Assembly: GCF_000021325.1 (NCBI RefSeq) | Contig: NC_011365.1 | Location: 806,001 to 870,000, forward strand | Source: Gluconacetobacter diazotrophicus PA1 5 | GTDB lineage: Bacteria; Pseudomonadota; Alphaproteobacteria; Acetobacterales; Acetobacteraceae | DNA length: 64,000 nt | Reading direction: 5' to 3' | Part shown: positions 10,057-19,121 of the stretch, one piece after another | How positions within the stretch are numbered: position 1 is the stretch's first letter | Layout: each line of letters begins with the position of its first letter | Made by a program: the position numbers and the translations under genes | Notes under the pieces: model-generated | What the model was told of the DNA's origin: nothing | Seen by the model: the letters and a program-made list of their open reading frames with translations, nothing else | The model's database searches: none

Positions 10057-11478
10057 TTACGGACGGTGTTTTACCGGGGGCTGTACTTCGGGGGGCATCG
10101 GGCTGATATAGGGCTGCGCGCGCAGCTTCGCCGCGTGGTCCTGCTTCGCGCGGTCCAGCAATACCGGGTCGCTCAGGATGTCGGTCGCCGTCGCCGCCAT
10201 GACCTTGGCGACATGGACCATGCCCTTGTGCGCGATCGGGGATTTTCCCTGCGCCGTCATCTGCCAGGAATGCAGCGCCGTGCCGATGGCGCAGGTCGCG
10301 CCCAGCGCCTGGACCGTCGGCACCGTCCAGCTGACATCGCCCACATCGGTCGATCCCAGCAGGATCGGCCCGGCCGGCGACGGATAGGGCAGGACGACGT
10401 CGCAGAGCGGTTTGTCGGTCGCCGGGGGCATTCCCACCTGGCGGAAGGCCGATGCGATATCTTCCGGGGTGAAGGTCGCCTGCATGCGGCGCGCGAAGGC
10501 CCGGTCGGCTTCGTCGAACGGCGGGGGGCCCAGCCGTTCCAGATTGGCTTGCATCGCGGCTTCCAGCGGCGGGTTGCCCAGCAGGTTGGCCATGCCGCTG
10601 ACCACCGCGCAGTCCACATGGGTCTCGGTCATCATCGCCGCGCCCTCGGCCACGCGGCGCACCCGGGCGGCCAGGGCCAGCATGTCCTCCAGTTCCGCCG
10701 CGCGGACGGTGTAGCGGATGACGACGCGCGACTGGACCACGTTCGGCGCGGCACCCCCCGCGTCCTGGTAGGCATAATGGATGCGCGATGTCGGCAGCAT
10801 GTGCTCGCGCAGGTAGTTGACGCCGACATTCATCAGTTCCGCCGCATCCAGCGCCGAGCGGCCCAGATGCGGGGCCGAGGCCGCATGGGCGGCACGGCCG
10901 GTGAAGGTGAAGTCCAGGCGCGTATTGGCCAGGGCGGCCGGCGGAAAGACGGTGGCGAACGCGAAGGGATGCCACGAAATCGCGGCATCGACATCGTCGA
11001 ACACCCCGGCGCGCACCATGAAGCCCTTCCCCGCGCCCCCCTCCTCGGCCGGGCAGCCGTAATAGCGCACGCGCCCCGGCGTGCCGGTGGCGGCCAGCCA
11101 GTCCTTGACCGCCGTCGCCGCCAGCAGCGCCGCCGAGCCCAGCAGGTTGTGCCCGCAGGCGTGGCCGTTCCCGCTGCCCGGCACGGGCTGGTGATGCAGC
11201 AGGCCGGCTTCCTGGCTCAGTCCCGGCAGCGCGTCGAACTCGCCCAGGATGGCGATGACGGGGCCGCCCGACCCGGCCTCGCCCATGACGGCGGTCGGCA
11301 GGTCCGCCACGTCGCGCGTGACGTGGAACCCTTCGGCCTGCAACGCCGCGTCATGCAGCGCGACCGAGCGGAATTCGTCGAAATTCAGTTCCGGCACGCC
11401 CCACACCGCATCGCTCAGCGCGATCAGCGGTGCCTTGCGGGCCTCGACGAATTCCCATACCGGCGCACTGTTTCGCAT
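10057..11478 (-). CDS. M20-family amidohydrolase, AbgB-like (p-aminobenzoyl-glutamate hydrolase type)
   Basis: The product (about 473 residues) is a zinc metallopeptidase of the M20/amidohydrolase family. Visible motifs are GHACGHNLLG (metal-ligand His), PAEEGGAGK (the Glu pair of the active site), a WHPF ligand and a dimerisation domain starting at about TRLDFTFTGRAAHAASAPHLGRS. The overall pattern is closest to AbgB, subunit B of p-aminobenzoyl-glutamate hydrolase, but no abgA or abgT lies next to it, so the substrate is uncertain. The start at 11478 has GGGGA six bases upstream; another ATG at 11508 is possible. No signal peptide, so likely cytoplasmic. Confidence 0.88.
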   Translation of the reverse strand: MRNSAPVWEFVEARKAPLIALSDAVWGVPELNFDEFRSVALHDAALQAEGFHVTRDVADLPTAVMGEAGSGGPVIAILGEFDALPGLSQEAGLLHHQPVPGSGNGHACGHNLLGSAALLAATAVKDWLAATGTPGRVRYYGCPAEEGGAGKGFMVRAGVFDDVDAAISWHPFAFATVFPPAALANTRLDFTFTGRAAHAASAPHLGRSALDAAELMNVGVNYLREHMLPTSRIHYAYQDAGGAAPNVVQSRVVIRYTVRAAELEDMLALAARVRRVAEGAAMMTETHVDCAVVSGMANLLGNPPLEAAMQANLERLGPPPFDEADRAFARRMQATFTPEDIASAFRQVGMPPATDKPLCDVVLPYPSPAGPILLGSTDVGDVSWTVPTVQALGATCAIGTALHSWQMTAQGKSPIAHKGMVHVAKVMAATATDILSDPVLLDRAKQDHAAKLRAQPYISPMPPEVQPPVKHRP

Positions 11479-11621
11479 CGCGGGTCCCCAATCGCTCGCC
11501 GGTACCATTCCCCGGCAACAGCCGCATCGTAGGCCATATGCGCCCCGTCAGGCCATCCTGCACACCGTGCCCGGCCACGGATATGCCGGCCTCGACGGAA
11601 CGACTGGGGTCGTGGCGCGGC

Positions 11622-12650
11622 TTACTGGCGGAAATCCAGCACCTTGCGTCCCTGGATCTTGCCTTCTTCCAGGTCGGTGAAGATCTGGTTGATGTTTTCC
11701 AGCCGGTCGGGCTCGATCACCGTCTTGACCTTGCCGTCGGCGAAGAAGGACACCGCCTCGATCATGTCCAGCCGCGTGCCGACGATCGATCCGCGCACCG
11801 TGGTCCCGGCCATGACCATGTCGAAGATGGAAATCGGGAATTCCCCCGGCGGCAGCCCGTTCAGCACGATCGTGCCGCCCCGGCGGGCAAAGCCCATCGC
11901 CTGCGAGAACGCGCTGCGCGACACGGCCGTGACCAGCGCGCCATGGGCGCCGCCGACCTGCGACTGGATGAAGGGGGCGGGATCGGTGGCGCGCGCGTTC
12001 ACCGTCAGCGCCGCGCCCAGGGCCTTTGCCGTGGCCAGCTTTTCGTCGTCGATATCGACGGCGATGACGTTCATCCCCATGGCGACGCCGTATTGCACCG
12101 CCATCTGGCCCAGCCCGCCGACACCCGACACCGCGACCCAGTCACCCGGCTTGGTGTCGGTCATCTTCAGGCCCTTGTAGACCGTCAGGCCGGCACAGAG
12201 CACGGGCGCCACCTGCAGCGGGTCGATCGTCTTCGGCAGGTGGGCGACGTAACTGGGATCGGCCACCACATATTCGGCGAAGCAGCCATTGACGGTGTAG
12301 CCGGTATCGTCCTGGCTGGCGCACAGCGTTTCCCACCCGCCCAGGCAGTGCTCGCAATGGCCGCAGGCCGAATACAGCCACGGCACGCCGACGACATCGC
12401 CCAGCTTGACCCATTTGACCGCGCTGCCCACGGACACGACGTGGCCCACGCCCTCGTGCCCCGGGATGAAGGGCGGATTCGGCTTCACGGGCCAGTCCCC
12501 CCGGGCGGCGTGCAGGTCGGTGTGGCAGACGCCGCACGCGTCCATCTTGACCAGGATCTGGTCCGGCCGGATCGAGGGAATATCCAGCTCTTCGATCGTC
12601 AGCGGCTTGCCGAACTCACGAACGACAGCGGCCTTCATCTTTCCAGTCAT
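11622..12650 (-). CDS. adhP: Zinc-dependent alcohol dehydrogenase, AdhP/AdhA type
   Basis: This medium-chain NAD-dependent alcohol dehydrogenase interconverts short primary alcohols and aldehydes in the cytoplasm. The 342-residue product has the catalytic zinc residues Cys42 (GVCHTDLH) and His65 (PGHEGVG), the four structural-zinc cysteines 96, 99, 102 and 110, and the VSGVGGLGQMAVQ Rossmann loop. The start at 12650 is fixed by a strong GGGGGA ribosome site. A candidate FNR/FixK box lies about 90 bases upstream, suggesting induction at low oxygen. In acetic acid bacteria the main ethanol oxidase is the membrane quinoprotein, so this soluble enzyme probably works in aldehyde reduction or anaerobic redox balance. 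Confidence 0.93.
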   Translation of the reverse strand: MTGKMKAAVVREFGKPLTIEELDIPSIRPDQILVKMDACGVCHTDLHAARGDWPVKPNPPFIPGHEGVGHVVSVGSAVKWVKLGDVVGVPWLYSACGHCEHCLGGWETLCASQDDTGYTVNGCFAEYVVADPSYVAHLPKTIDPLQVAPVLCAGLTVYKGLKMTDTKPGDWVAVSGVGGLGQMAVQYGVAMGMNVIAVDIDDEKLATAKALGAALTVNARATDPAPFIQSQVGGAHGALVTAVSRSAFSQAMGFARRGGTIVLNGLPPGEFPISIFDMVMAGTTVRGSIVGTRLDMIEAVSFFADGKVKTVIEPDRLENINQIFTDLEEGKIQGRKVLDFRQ

Positions 12651-12737
12651 GCTCGTTCCCCCAAGGATTGTATCCGCAGATCGCATCCGCGGATCGTCTC
12701 TGTGGCGTAGTCTTACACAGCTCCCTTCCGGCACGAC

Positions 12738-12751
12738 CTGATCTGCATCAA
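12738..12751 (-). promoter_or_regulatory. Candidate FNR/FixK-type binding site upstream of adhP
   Basis: The 14-mer CTGATCTGCATCAA matches the Crp/FNR-family consensus TTGAT-N4-ATCAA at nine of ten fixed positions. Its centre is about 94 bases upstream of the adhP ATG. A transcript starting near 12703 would place it at -41.5, the classical activator position; a weak -10-like TAAGAC lies around 12710-12715 on the minus strand. The match is seen directly; function and start point are inference. Confidence 0.5.
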
Positions 12752-12795
12752 GCCGGCCCGCCAGGGTGCCGGAGTAGGCTCCCGTTCGGGTTTGG

Positions 12796-12806
12796 TTGTA
12801 TAGACA
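12796..12806. promoter_or_regulatory. Possible HutC-type operator in front of the GntR regulator
   Basis: TTGTATAGACA lies 44 bases before the start of the HutC-like regulator gene, in the region shared with divergent adhP. HutC-subfamily repressors bind TTGTAT-type dyads, and this element has one good half (TTGTAT) and one imperfect half. It could mediate autoregulation. The evidence is one short imperfect motif plus position. Confidence 0.3.
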
Positions 12807-12849
12807 CCCATCGACATCCGGCAACCGCCCCACGGAGTCCCCCCCCTCG

Positions 12850-13563
12850 ATGCCCGACAGCATCCCGCCCACCCGGTACGGCCAGGTCAAGCACTATGTC
12901 CTGGACCGTGTCCGAAGCGGCGAATGGCCCGCCGGGCACCGGTTGCCGTCCGAAAGCGCGCTGGTCGCGACGCTGGGCGTATCGCGCATGACGGTGCATC
13001 GGGCCCTGCGCGAACTGACGGCCGAGGGCGTGGTGAACCGTGCCCAGGGGGTGGGCACGTTCGTATCGCCCCCCGCGATCGACGCGGAATTCCTGGAACT
13101 GCGCGACATCGCCGACGACATCGCGGCCGGCGGACAGGCCCATCACGCGCGCGTCGTGGCGCTGGAGACCGTACGCGCGGACATGGACCTAGCCATCGCG
13201 TTCGGCCAGCGGCCAGGGGCGCGGCTGTTCCACTCGGTCATCGTCCATGACGAGGGCGGTATCCCGCTGCAGGTCGAAGACCGCTTCGTGTCGCCGCATT
13301 TCGCGCCCGCCTATCTGGCGCAGGATTTCTCGCTGGCCCATCCGCACCGGTATCTGTCGCTGATCGCCCGGCCCGAGAACGTCGAGCACGTGGTCTTCGC
13401 CATCACGCCCGACGCGCGGCTGCGCGGGCTGCTGGACCTCGACACGCCGGAAGCCTGTCTGCAACTGGTCCGCCGCACCTGGGTGGAGGGCCGCGTCGTC
13501 ATGAAGGGCATCTTCACCTATCCGGGCAGCCGCTATAGCCTGAGCGGCCGTTCGGGGCGGTGA
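12850..13563 (+). CDS. GntR-family transcriptional regulator, HutC subfamily
   Basis: A 237-residue repressor-like protein with an N-terminal winged helix (YGQVKHYVLDRVRSGEW, then RLPSESALVATLGVSRMTVHRALRELTAEG at about residues 25-60) and a C-terminal UTRA ligand-binding domain. The pattern matches the histidine-utilisation repressor HutC, which senses urocanate, but no hut gene is present, so its ligand and targets are unknown. The start at 12850 has a GGAG about 15 bases upstream. Divergent adhP and the downstream phosphoesterase are candidate targets by position. Its TGA overlaps a GTG that could start the next gene. Confidence 0.9.
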   Translation: MPDSIPPTRYGQVKHYVLDRVRSGEWPAGHRLPSESALVATLGVSRMTVHRALRELTAEGVVNRAQGVGTFVSPPAIDAEFLELRDIADDIAAGGQAHHARVVALETVRADMDLAIAFGQRPGARLFHSVIVHDEGGIPLQVEDRFVSPHFAPAYLAQDFSLAHPHRYLSLIARPENVEHVVFAITPDARLRGLLDLDTPEACLQLVRRTWVEGRVVMKGIFTYPGSRYSLSGRSGR

Positions 13564-13604
13564 CGGCCGCCCCGGCGACGACCGATCAGGACACACGCGC
13601 CGGC

Positions 13605-15254
13605 ATGATTCGCAGAACGCTCCCCTTCCTCGCCATTCCCCTGGCCACGACCCTGCTGGCCGCGTCCGCCTGGGGGGCCGGGCCGCCACCCGCCGTGACC
13701 ACGACGCCGATCAGGCATCTGGTTGTGGTGTACGACGAGAACGTGTCGTTCGACCATTATTTCGCGACCTACCCGCAGGCGGCGAACCCGCCGGGCGAAC
13801 CGGCCTTCGTCGCGGGGGCCGGCACGCCGCCGGCCAACACCCTGGCCGCGACCGGCCTGCTGACCGCCAACCCCAACGCCGGTCCGGCCAATGGCCGGGA
13901 TGCCAGCCTGCCGTTCCGGCTGGACAGGACGCAGGCCGCCACCGCCGACCAGAACCATGCCTATACCGCCGAACAACTGGCCTATCACGGTGGCAGGGCC
14001 GACCTGTTTCCCCGCCATACCGGGCGCGGTACGCCCGGCGGCGTGGGGGCGTTCGCCACCCGGGGACAGGTCATGGGCTATTTCGACGGCAATACCGTCA
14101 CCGCTCTGTGGCGCTATGCCCAGCGCTTCGCCATGAGCGACGCGGCCTATACCGATACCTACGGCCCCTCCACCCCCGGGGCGCTGGAGGTCGTGTCGGG
14201 GCAGACCAACGGCATGCAGATCGTCGCGACCACGCAGAAGCCGGCCACGCGGCAGGCCCATTCCCCCTACATCGCCGACGGGCAGGGCGGCTGGACGATG
14301 ATCGGCGACATCGACCCCGCCCATGACGTCTGCTCGGTGCCGAAGGACCAGGTCGTGATGCGCGGGCGCAATATCGGCGACCTGCTGAACGGCGCCGGGA
14401 TTTCCTGGGGCGGGTTCATGGGCGGATTCGACCTGACCGTGCGCAACCCGGACGGGTCCACCGGGTGCCAGCGGGCCACGGCCTCGCCCGTCGTGGGGCA
14501 GACGATCACCGACTACATTCCCCATCACAACTGGTTCCAGTATTTCCCCAGCACCGCCAACCCGACCCATGCGCGCCCCGGATCGATCGCCGCCATCGGC
14601 CATACGCTGGGCGCGGACGGCGTCACGCCGGACCCGGCCAATCACGAATACGACCTGCGCGATTTCTTCGCCGCCGTGCGCGCGGGACACCTGCCGGCGG
14701 TCTCGTTCCTGAAACTGCCCGCCTATCAGGACGGCCATGCCGGCTATTCCGACCCGCTGGACGAGCAGCAGGGCATCGTCGACATCGTGAACCTGCTGCA
14801 GCAGCGTCCGGAATGGCGTGACACCGCGATCATCATCGCATGGGACGATTCGGACGGGTGGTACGACCATGCCTTCGTCCGGCCGACCCATTCGTCGGCG
14901 GCGCCGGGGGGCGACCAATCGGCGGACCAGCTGGATGGCCCCGGCCGCTGCGGCACGGCGCCACGTCCGCCGGGCGTCGCGGGCCAGCCGGTCGATGGCC
15001 GCTGCGGCCCGGGAACCCGCATTCCGCTGCTGGTCGTCTCGCCCTGGGCGCGGGTCAATCATGTCGGCCACGCCCTGGTCACCCAGAGTTCGATCACCCG
15101 CTTCATCGAGGATAACTGGCTGGGCGGCGCACGCCTGGGTGGCGGGGCCTTCGACGCCGACGCCCATGATCTGGGGGACCTGTTCGACTTTACCCGTCCG
15201 CCGCGCCTGACGCCGCTGCTGCTGGACCCCCAAACCGGCCAGGAGGCCCGATAG
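13605..15254 (+). CDS. Secreted phosphoesterase of the phospholipase C / acid phosphatase superfamily
   Basis: The 549-residue product starts with a signal peptide (MIRRTLPFLAIPLATTLLAASAWG) and continues with HLVVVYDENVSFDHYFATYPQ, the N-terminal metal/nucleophile region of the PF04185 phosphoesterase family, where a Glu-Asn pair and a following Ser/Thr are conserved. Later elements are LPAVSFLKLPAYQDGHAGYSDP and IIAWDDSDGWYDH, which supply further metal ligands. It probably cleaves phosphomono- or diesters outside the inner membrane. I chose the ATG at 13605 because the signal peptide starts there; a GTG at 13560 overlapping the regulator stop is also open. Confidence 0.88.
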   Translation: MIRRTLPFLAIPLATTLLAASAWGAGPPPAVTTTPIRHLVVVYDENVSFDHYFATYPQAANPPGEPAFVAGAGTPPANTLAATGLLTANPNAGPANGRDASLPFRLDRTQAATADQNHAYTAEQLAYHGGRADLFPRHTGRGTPGGVGAFATRGQVMGYFDGNTVTALWRYAQRFAMSDAAYTDTYGPSTPGALEVVSGQTNGMQIVATTQKPATRQAHSPYIADGQGGWTMIGDIDPAHDVCSVPKDQVVMRGRNIGDLLNGAGISWGGFMGGFDLTVRNPDGSTGCQRATASPVVGQTITDYIPHHNWFQYFPSTANPTHARPGSIAAIGHTLGADGVTPDPANHEYDLRDFFAAVRAGHLPAVSFLKLPAYQDGHAGYSDPLDEQQGIVDIVNLLQQRPEWRDTAIIIAWDDSDGWYDHAFVRPTHSSAAPGGDQSADQLDGPGRCGTAPRPPGVAGQPVDGRCGPGTRIPLLVVSPWARVNHVGHALVTQSSITRFIEDNWLGGARLGGGAFDADAHDLGDLFDFTRPPRLTPLLLDPQTGQEAR

Positions 15255-15259
15255 GGGCC

Positions 15260-16615
15260 GTGCCGCGCCGATCGGACAGCGGCCGGGTATGGTTCATCCT
15301 GCTGCTGCCGGTCCTGTGGCTGTGTTCGCCGGGGGATCGGCCGGCCCGTGCGGCGGGCGGTCCGGCGCCCGCGGCCTGCCAGCCCCTGTCGGACGGGCGC
15401 AACCCCTGCCCCGTCGCCCTGCGTCGCCCGCCCGCCGCCCCGCTTTCGGCGATGGCCCTGGCAGGGCGCGACATTTTCCATGATCCGGCCCTGTCGGGGT
15501 CGGGACGGCTATCCTGCGCGTCCTGCCACGACCGGGCGCGCCATTACGGGCCGGCGGGTGCCGCCATGGTGGCGCGCGGTGGGGTCGACCTGTCGCGGGA
15601 CGGGCTGCGCGCCGTCCCGACCCTGGCCTATCTGGAGCGCCGCCCCGCCTTCAGCATCGGCCCCGACAATGCCGAAAGCGAAGCCCCGCCGCCGCCCGTC
15701 GCGACCGGCCTCCCCCACGCCGCCAAGACCGCGCAGAACAATGCGGCGACCGCTGCCAACATGGTCCCGCAGGGCGGCCTGTTTTGGGACGGCCGTGCCG
15801 ACACGCTGCAACAGCAGGCGACAGGCCCGCTGTTCGACCCCCGGGAAATGGCGTCCAGCCGCGCCGTCGTCCTGGCCCGGCTGGCGCGGGCCCCCTACAC
15901 CCCTACCCTCTATCGCCTGGGCGGCCCGGCCGTCGCGCGGTCGCCGGACCTGCTGTTGGCCGAGGCCCTGTTCGCCGTGGCGCGCTACCAGATCGAAGAC
16001 CCCGCCTTCCATCCCTACGCCAGCCCCTTCGACGACTGGCTGGAGGGAAAGACGCGCCTGTCCCCCGCCCAGCGCCGGGGCTATCTGCTGTTCAACGACC
16101 CGGCGAAGGGCAATTGCGCGGCATGCCACCCCGACCGGCCGGGGGCCGACGGCAGGCCGCCGCTGTTCACCGACCATCAGTTCGAGGCCCTGGGCGCCCC
16201 CCGGAACCGGGCACTGGCCGCCAACCGCGATCCGTCCTTCCACGATCTGGGGCTGTGCGGGCCGCCGCGCGCCGACATGGCGGGCCAAAGTGCGATGTGC
16301 GGCCTGTTCGCGACCCCCACGCTACGCAATGTCGCGACGCGCCACACCTTTTTCCATAACGGGGTGTTCCGCACCTTGGACGACGTCCTGGCCTTCTACA
16401 CCTTCCGCGACGTCGATCCCGGACGCATCTATCCCGTGGGGCCGGATGGGCAGGTGCGGAAATTCGACGATCTGCCCGATCGCTACCAGACCAATATCGA
16501 CGTGGCCGATGCCCCGTTCGACCGGCACCCCGGCGACGCGCCGCCCCTGACCCCGGACGAGCGGCGGGACATCGTCGCCTTCCTGGACATGCTGACCGAT
16601 CGCCCCGCCCGCTGA
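15260..16615 (+). CDS. Di-haem cytochrome c peroxidase-like protein
   Basis: A periplasmic di-haem protein of the bacterial cytochrome c peroxidase/MauG family, 451 residues. It has an N-terminal hydrophobic export segment and two haem c motifs, CASCH (Cys86, Cys89, His90) and CAACH (Cys286, Cys289, His290), which is the standard spacing for the two domains. A further conserved block FATPTLRNVATRHTFFHNG lies near the C terminus. It starts with GTG five bases after the phosphoesterase stop, so the two are probably co-transcribed. It may reduce hydrogen peroxide or oxidise an unknown partner; why it lies between two phosphoesterases is unclear. Confidence 0.9.
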   Translation: MPRRSDSGRVWFILLLPVLWLCSPGDRPARAAGGPAPAACQPLSDGRNPCPVALRRPPAAPLSAMALAGRDIFHDPALSGSGRLSCASCHDRARHYGPAGAAMVARGGVDLSRDGLRAVPTLAYLERRPAFSIGPDNAESEAPPPPVATGLPHAAKTAQNNAATAANMVPQGGLFWDGRADTLQQQATGPLFDPREMASSRAVVLARLARAPYTPTLYRLGGPAVARSPDLLLAEALFAVARYQIEDPAFHPYASPFDDWLEGKTRLSPAQRRGYLLFNDPAKGNCAACHPDRPGADGRPPLFTDHQFEALGAPRNRALAANRDPSFHDLGLCGPPRADMAGQSAMCGLFATPTLRNVATRHTFFHNGVFRTLDDVLAFYTFRDVDPGRIYPVGPDGQVRKFDDLPDRYQTNIDVADAPFDRHPGDAPPLTPDERRDIVAFLDMLTDRPAR

Positions 16616-16634
16616 CGCGCGGGGAGATGGTCCC

Positions 16635-19121
16635 CTACGCCGCGCCCATGGCCGGATCGGTCCGCCCCGGGTTCCCGGTTTCGACCCGGCCCGCGAACTG
16701 ATACAGCAGATCGCCCTCGGTTGGGCTGGTCAGGGTGACGTCGTACCACATCGCGTCCTGACGCAGGGCGAACGGCGCCTCGACGCTCCGTCCCGGCGGC
16801 ACATGCAGCGTCCGCGCCGTGCCGTGCGCGGCCAGGGTACAGGTTATGTCGATTGCCTTCGTCCCGTGATTGGTGACGCGCACCAGCAGATCCGCATCCT
16901 TGCCGTGCAGATAGAGGCATTCCGCCCATAACGGCACGCCGTCCCGCCGCCCCCTGTACCGACGATAAAAGCCGTTCGGCGCATGGACCGACACGTCGTA
17001 GAGCCCGTCGAGAAATGCCGAACCGCCGAATGCCGTGCTCAGCGTATCCCCGGCCGCGACGGCGTAGGTCCCTGCCTGCATGCCGCCATCGGGTGCGGCG
17101 GCATGACGATAGACATTGAACGGCAGCCCGGCCGACCGTGCGCCATGCAGCGTCGTACCGGCGCGCATACGCAGGCTGACCAGCCTGCCATCCTTCGACA
17201 TGCCGCCGTCGCAATAGGGCTCGTAGGGCAGAGCGCAGGCCGGACGCGTGCCGGGCTCCTGCCGGATCACCCGCCGCAAGGTGGCGGGGTCGGCGCGCAG
17301 GGCGGCTATCTCCGCATCATCCAGCGCGCGAAAGCCGCCCGGCATCGGCCGGTCACGCGCGTCCTCTATCATATGCAGATGGGCGTCGCGGTCCAGGAAA
17401 GGCAGGGTCGGCACCGTACCGTCATAGGGCCGGAAGCAGGAGGTCAGGTCGCCGCTGATGGCGCGGCGCCAGGGCGAGATATTGGTCTCGGTGACCGTCC
17501 TGCCGAACTTGCCCTGGATGAAGGCTTCCAGAAAGCGCAACGTCGAGGTGTGTTCGAACAGTTGGGAATTGACCCAACCGCCCCGGCTCCAGGGCGAGGC
17601 CACGATCATCGGCACACGGAAGCCCAGCCCGATCGGGCCGCTGCGGGCCAGGCGTTCGGGCACGCCTCGGTCCGTTTCATCCTTCGCGGTGGTGTATTCC
17701 AGCCCGTCCGGTCCGATGCCGGCGGAAGAACGACCGGTGTCCGGGCGCGTGGGGTCCGGGGCCGCGTAGGAACAGCAATGGTCGAAATAACCGTCATTTT
17801 CATCATAGGTGATGATGAAAATGGTCTTTTTCCAGATATCGGGATTTTCGGTCAGGATATCCATGACTTCCGACACGTACCACGCGCCGTACCACGGCGA
17901 GGTCGGATGGTCGGAAAAATGCCCCGGTGCCGACAGCCACGATACGACAGGCAGGCTGCCCGCTTTCACATCCTGGCGGAACTGATGCAGGAGGTCGCCC
18001 TTCGGCGCATCCATGTGAGTGGTCTTTTCTCCGTCATGGAAGGCCAGACGGTCCAGCTTGCGATAATTCGGATCACCGCTGTTGATGACGAACGCCTTCT
18101 CGAACAACGTACGTTCCTGCGGTGTCAGCCTGTCCATCGTCTGGTCGGCCAGGCCGCGACGGCGCGTCAGGACATCGAGCAGCATCCGCGCCTCGGCCAA
18201 CTGCTCCTCATGCGCTTCGGAAATGAGCATTTCCCGGCTGTTGAGCCGGTCGATATGGCCCTGGCAGTCGGCGATGCGCGCCTCGAGCCAGTCGGCGAAA
18301 CCGGGATTGGCCGAAACGCAATACTGATCGAAGCATTCCAGAACGTTCGTGCCGAAATTCCCCAGCCACGCCCGTTCCGGCTCGCTCATGCCGCCGGTCT
18401 GCGTCAGTTCGTTCTGGTAGTATTTCCACGAAATTCCGGCCTGTTCCAGTCGTTCCGGAAAGGTGGCCCACGTCATGCCGCCCTCCAGGATCTCGCCATT
18501 GCGCATATACACGTTCGACGACGTATCCTGCCGGTCGCGCACGGTTCCGGTCATGAACAGCAGCCGATTGGGCGTGGTACTGGTCATCGCGCCGCAGTAA
18601 TTCTGGTCGCAGACGGTAAAGGCGTCGGCCAGCGCGTAGTAAAAAGGCAGGTCCTCGCGCGTGTAGTGGCCCATTGTCAGCGGATAGCGATCATAGCCCT
18701 TGTGATGCGACTTCTTGGCATCAATCCATCCGTCATGACCGCCGCCATTCCAGGCATCGACCTGGCTGTCGCGGGAATGGGGGATCGAGCCCATCCAGGT
18801 CACGCGCGTATCGCGGATGTTCAGCCGCCAGGGCAGATACGTCTCCCCCGCCTTGCCGGTCTGCGCAAAGACCGGATTGCCGTTGGCCAGGCGCATCGCA
18901 CGCGGGTCGTTGAAGCCGCGCACACCCTGCAGCGTGCCGAAGACGTGGTCGAACGAGCGGTTTTCCTGCATCAGGATCACGACATGCTCGGCGTCCTGCC
19001 AGGTCGAGCCCGGATTCGGTGCAATGGCGAAAGCACGGCGGATGGGATCAGACAGCAACGACGCGCCACCCGCCGCTCCGGACAGAAGGGCGTATTTCAG
19101 GAAATCTCTGCGTGTGGCCAT
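16635..19121 (-). CDS. plcN: Phosphocholine-specific phospholipase C, Tat-exported
   Basis: An 828-residue phospholipase C of the PlcH/PlcN family, hydrolysing phosphatidylcholine-type lipids. The N terminus MATRRDFLKYALLSGAAGG is a twin-arginine signal. The catalytic region starts with HVVILMQENRSFDHVFGTLQGVRGF, and further on DPNYRK and IFIITYDENDGYFDH are seen. The last 200 residues contain two beta-rich domains typical of these enzymes. The gene is convergent with the peroxidase gene, 19 bases apart. An 11-bp perfect inverted repeat lies 46 bases upstream of the start and may control it. Phosphate scavenging is a likely role; that is inference. Confidence 0.93.
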   Translation of the reverse strand: MATRRDFLKYALLSGAAGGASLLSDPIRRAFAIAPNPGSTWQDAEHVVILMQENRSFDHVFGTLQGVRGFNDPRAMRLANGNPVFAQTGKAGETYLPWRLNIRDTRVTWMGSIPHSRDSQVDAWNGGGHDGWIDAKKSHHKGYDRYPLTMGHYTREDLPFYYALADAFTVCDQNYCGAMTSTTPNRLLFMTGTVRDRQDTSSNVYMRNGEILEGGMTWATFPERLEQAGISWKYYQNELTQTGGMSEPERAWLGNFGTNVLECFDQYCVSANPGFADWLEARIADCQGHIDRLNSREMLISEAHEEQLAEARMLLDVLTRRRGLADQTMDRLTPQERTLFEKAFVINSGDPNYRKLDRLAFHDGEKTTHMDAPKGDLLHQFRQDVKAGSLPVVSWLSAPGHFSDHPTSPWYGAWYVSEVMDILTENPDIWKKTIFIITYDENDGYFDHCCSYAAPDPTRPDTGRSSAGIGPDGLEYTTAKDETDRGVPERLARSGPIGLGFRVPMIVASPWSRGGWVNSQLFEHTSTLRFLEAFIQGKFGRTVTETNISPWRRAISGDLTSCFRPYDGTVPTLPFLDRDAHLHMIEDARDRPMPGGFRALDDAEIAALRADPATLRRVIRQEPGTRPACALPYEPYCDGGMSKDGRLVSLRMRAGTTLHGARSAGLPFNVYRHAAAPDGGMQAGTYAVAAGDTLSTAFGGSAFLDGLYDVSVHAPNGFYRRYRGRRDGVPLWAECLYLHGKDADLLVRVTNHGTKAIDITCTLAAHGTARTLHVPPGRSVEAPFALRQDAMWYDVTLTSPTEGDLLYQFAGRVETGNPGRTDPAMGAA

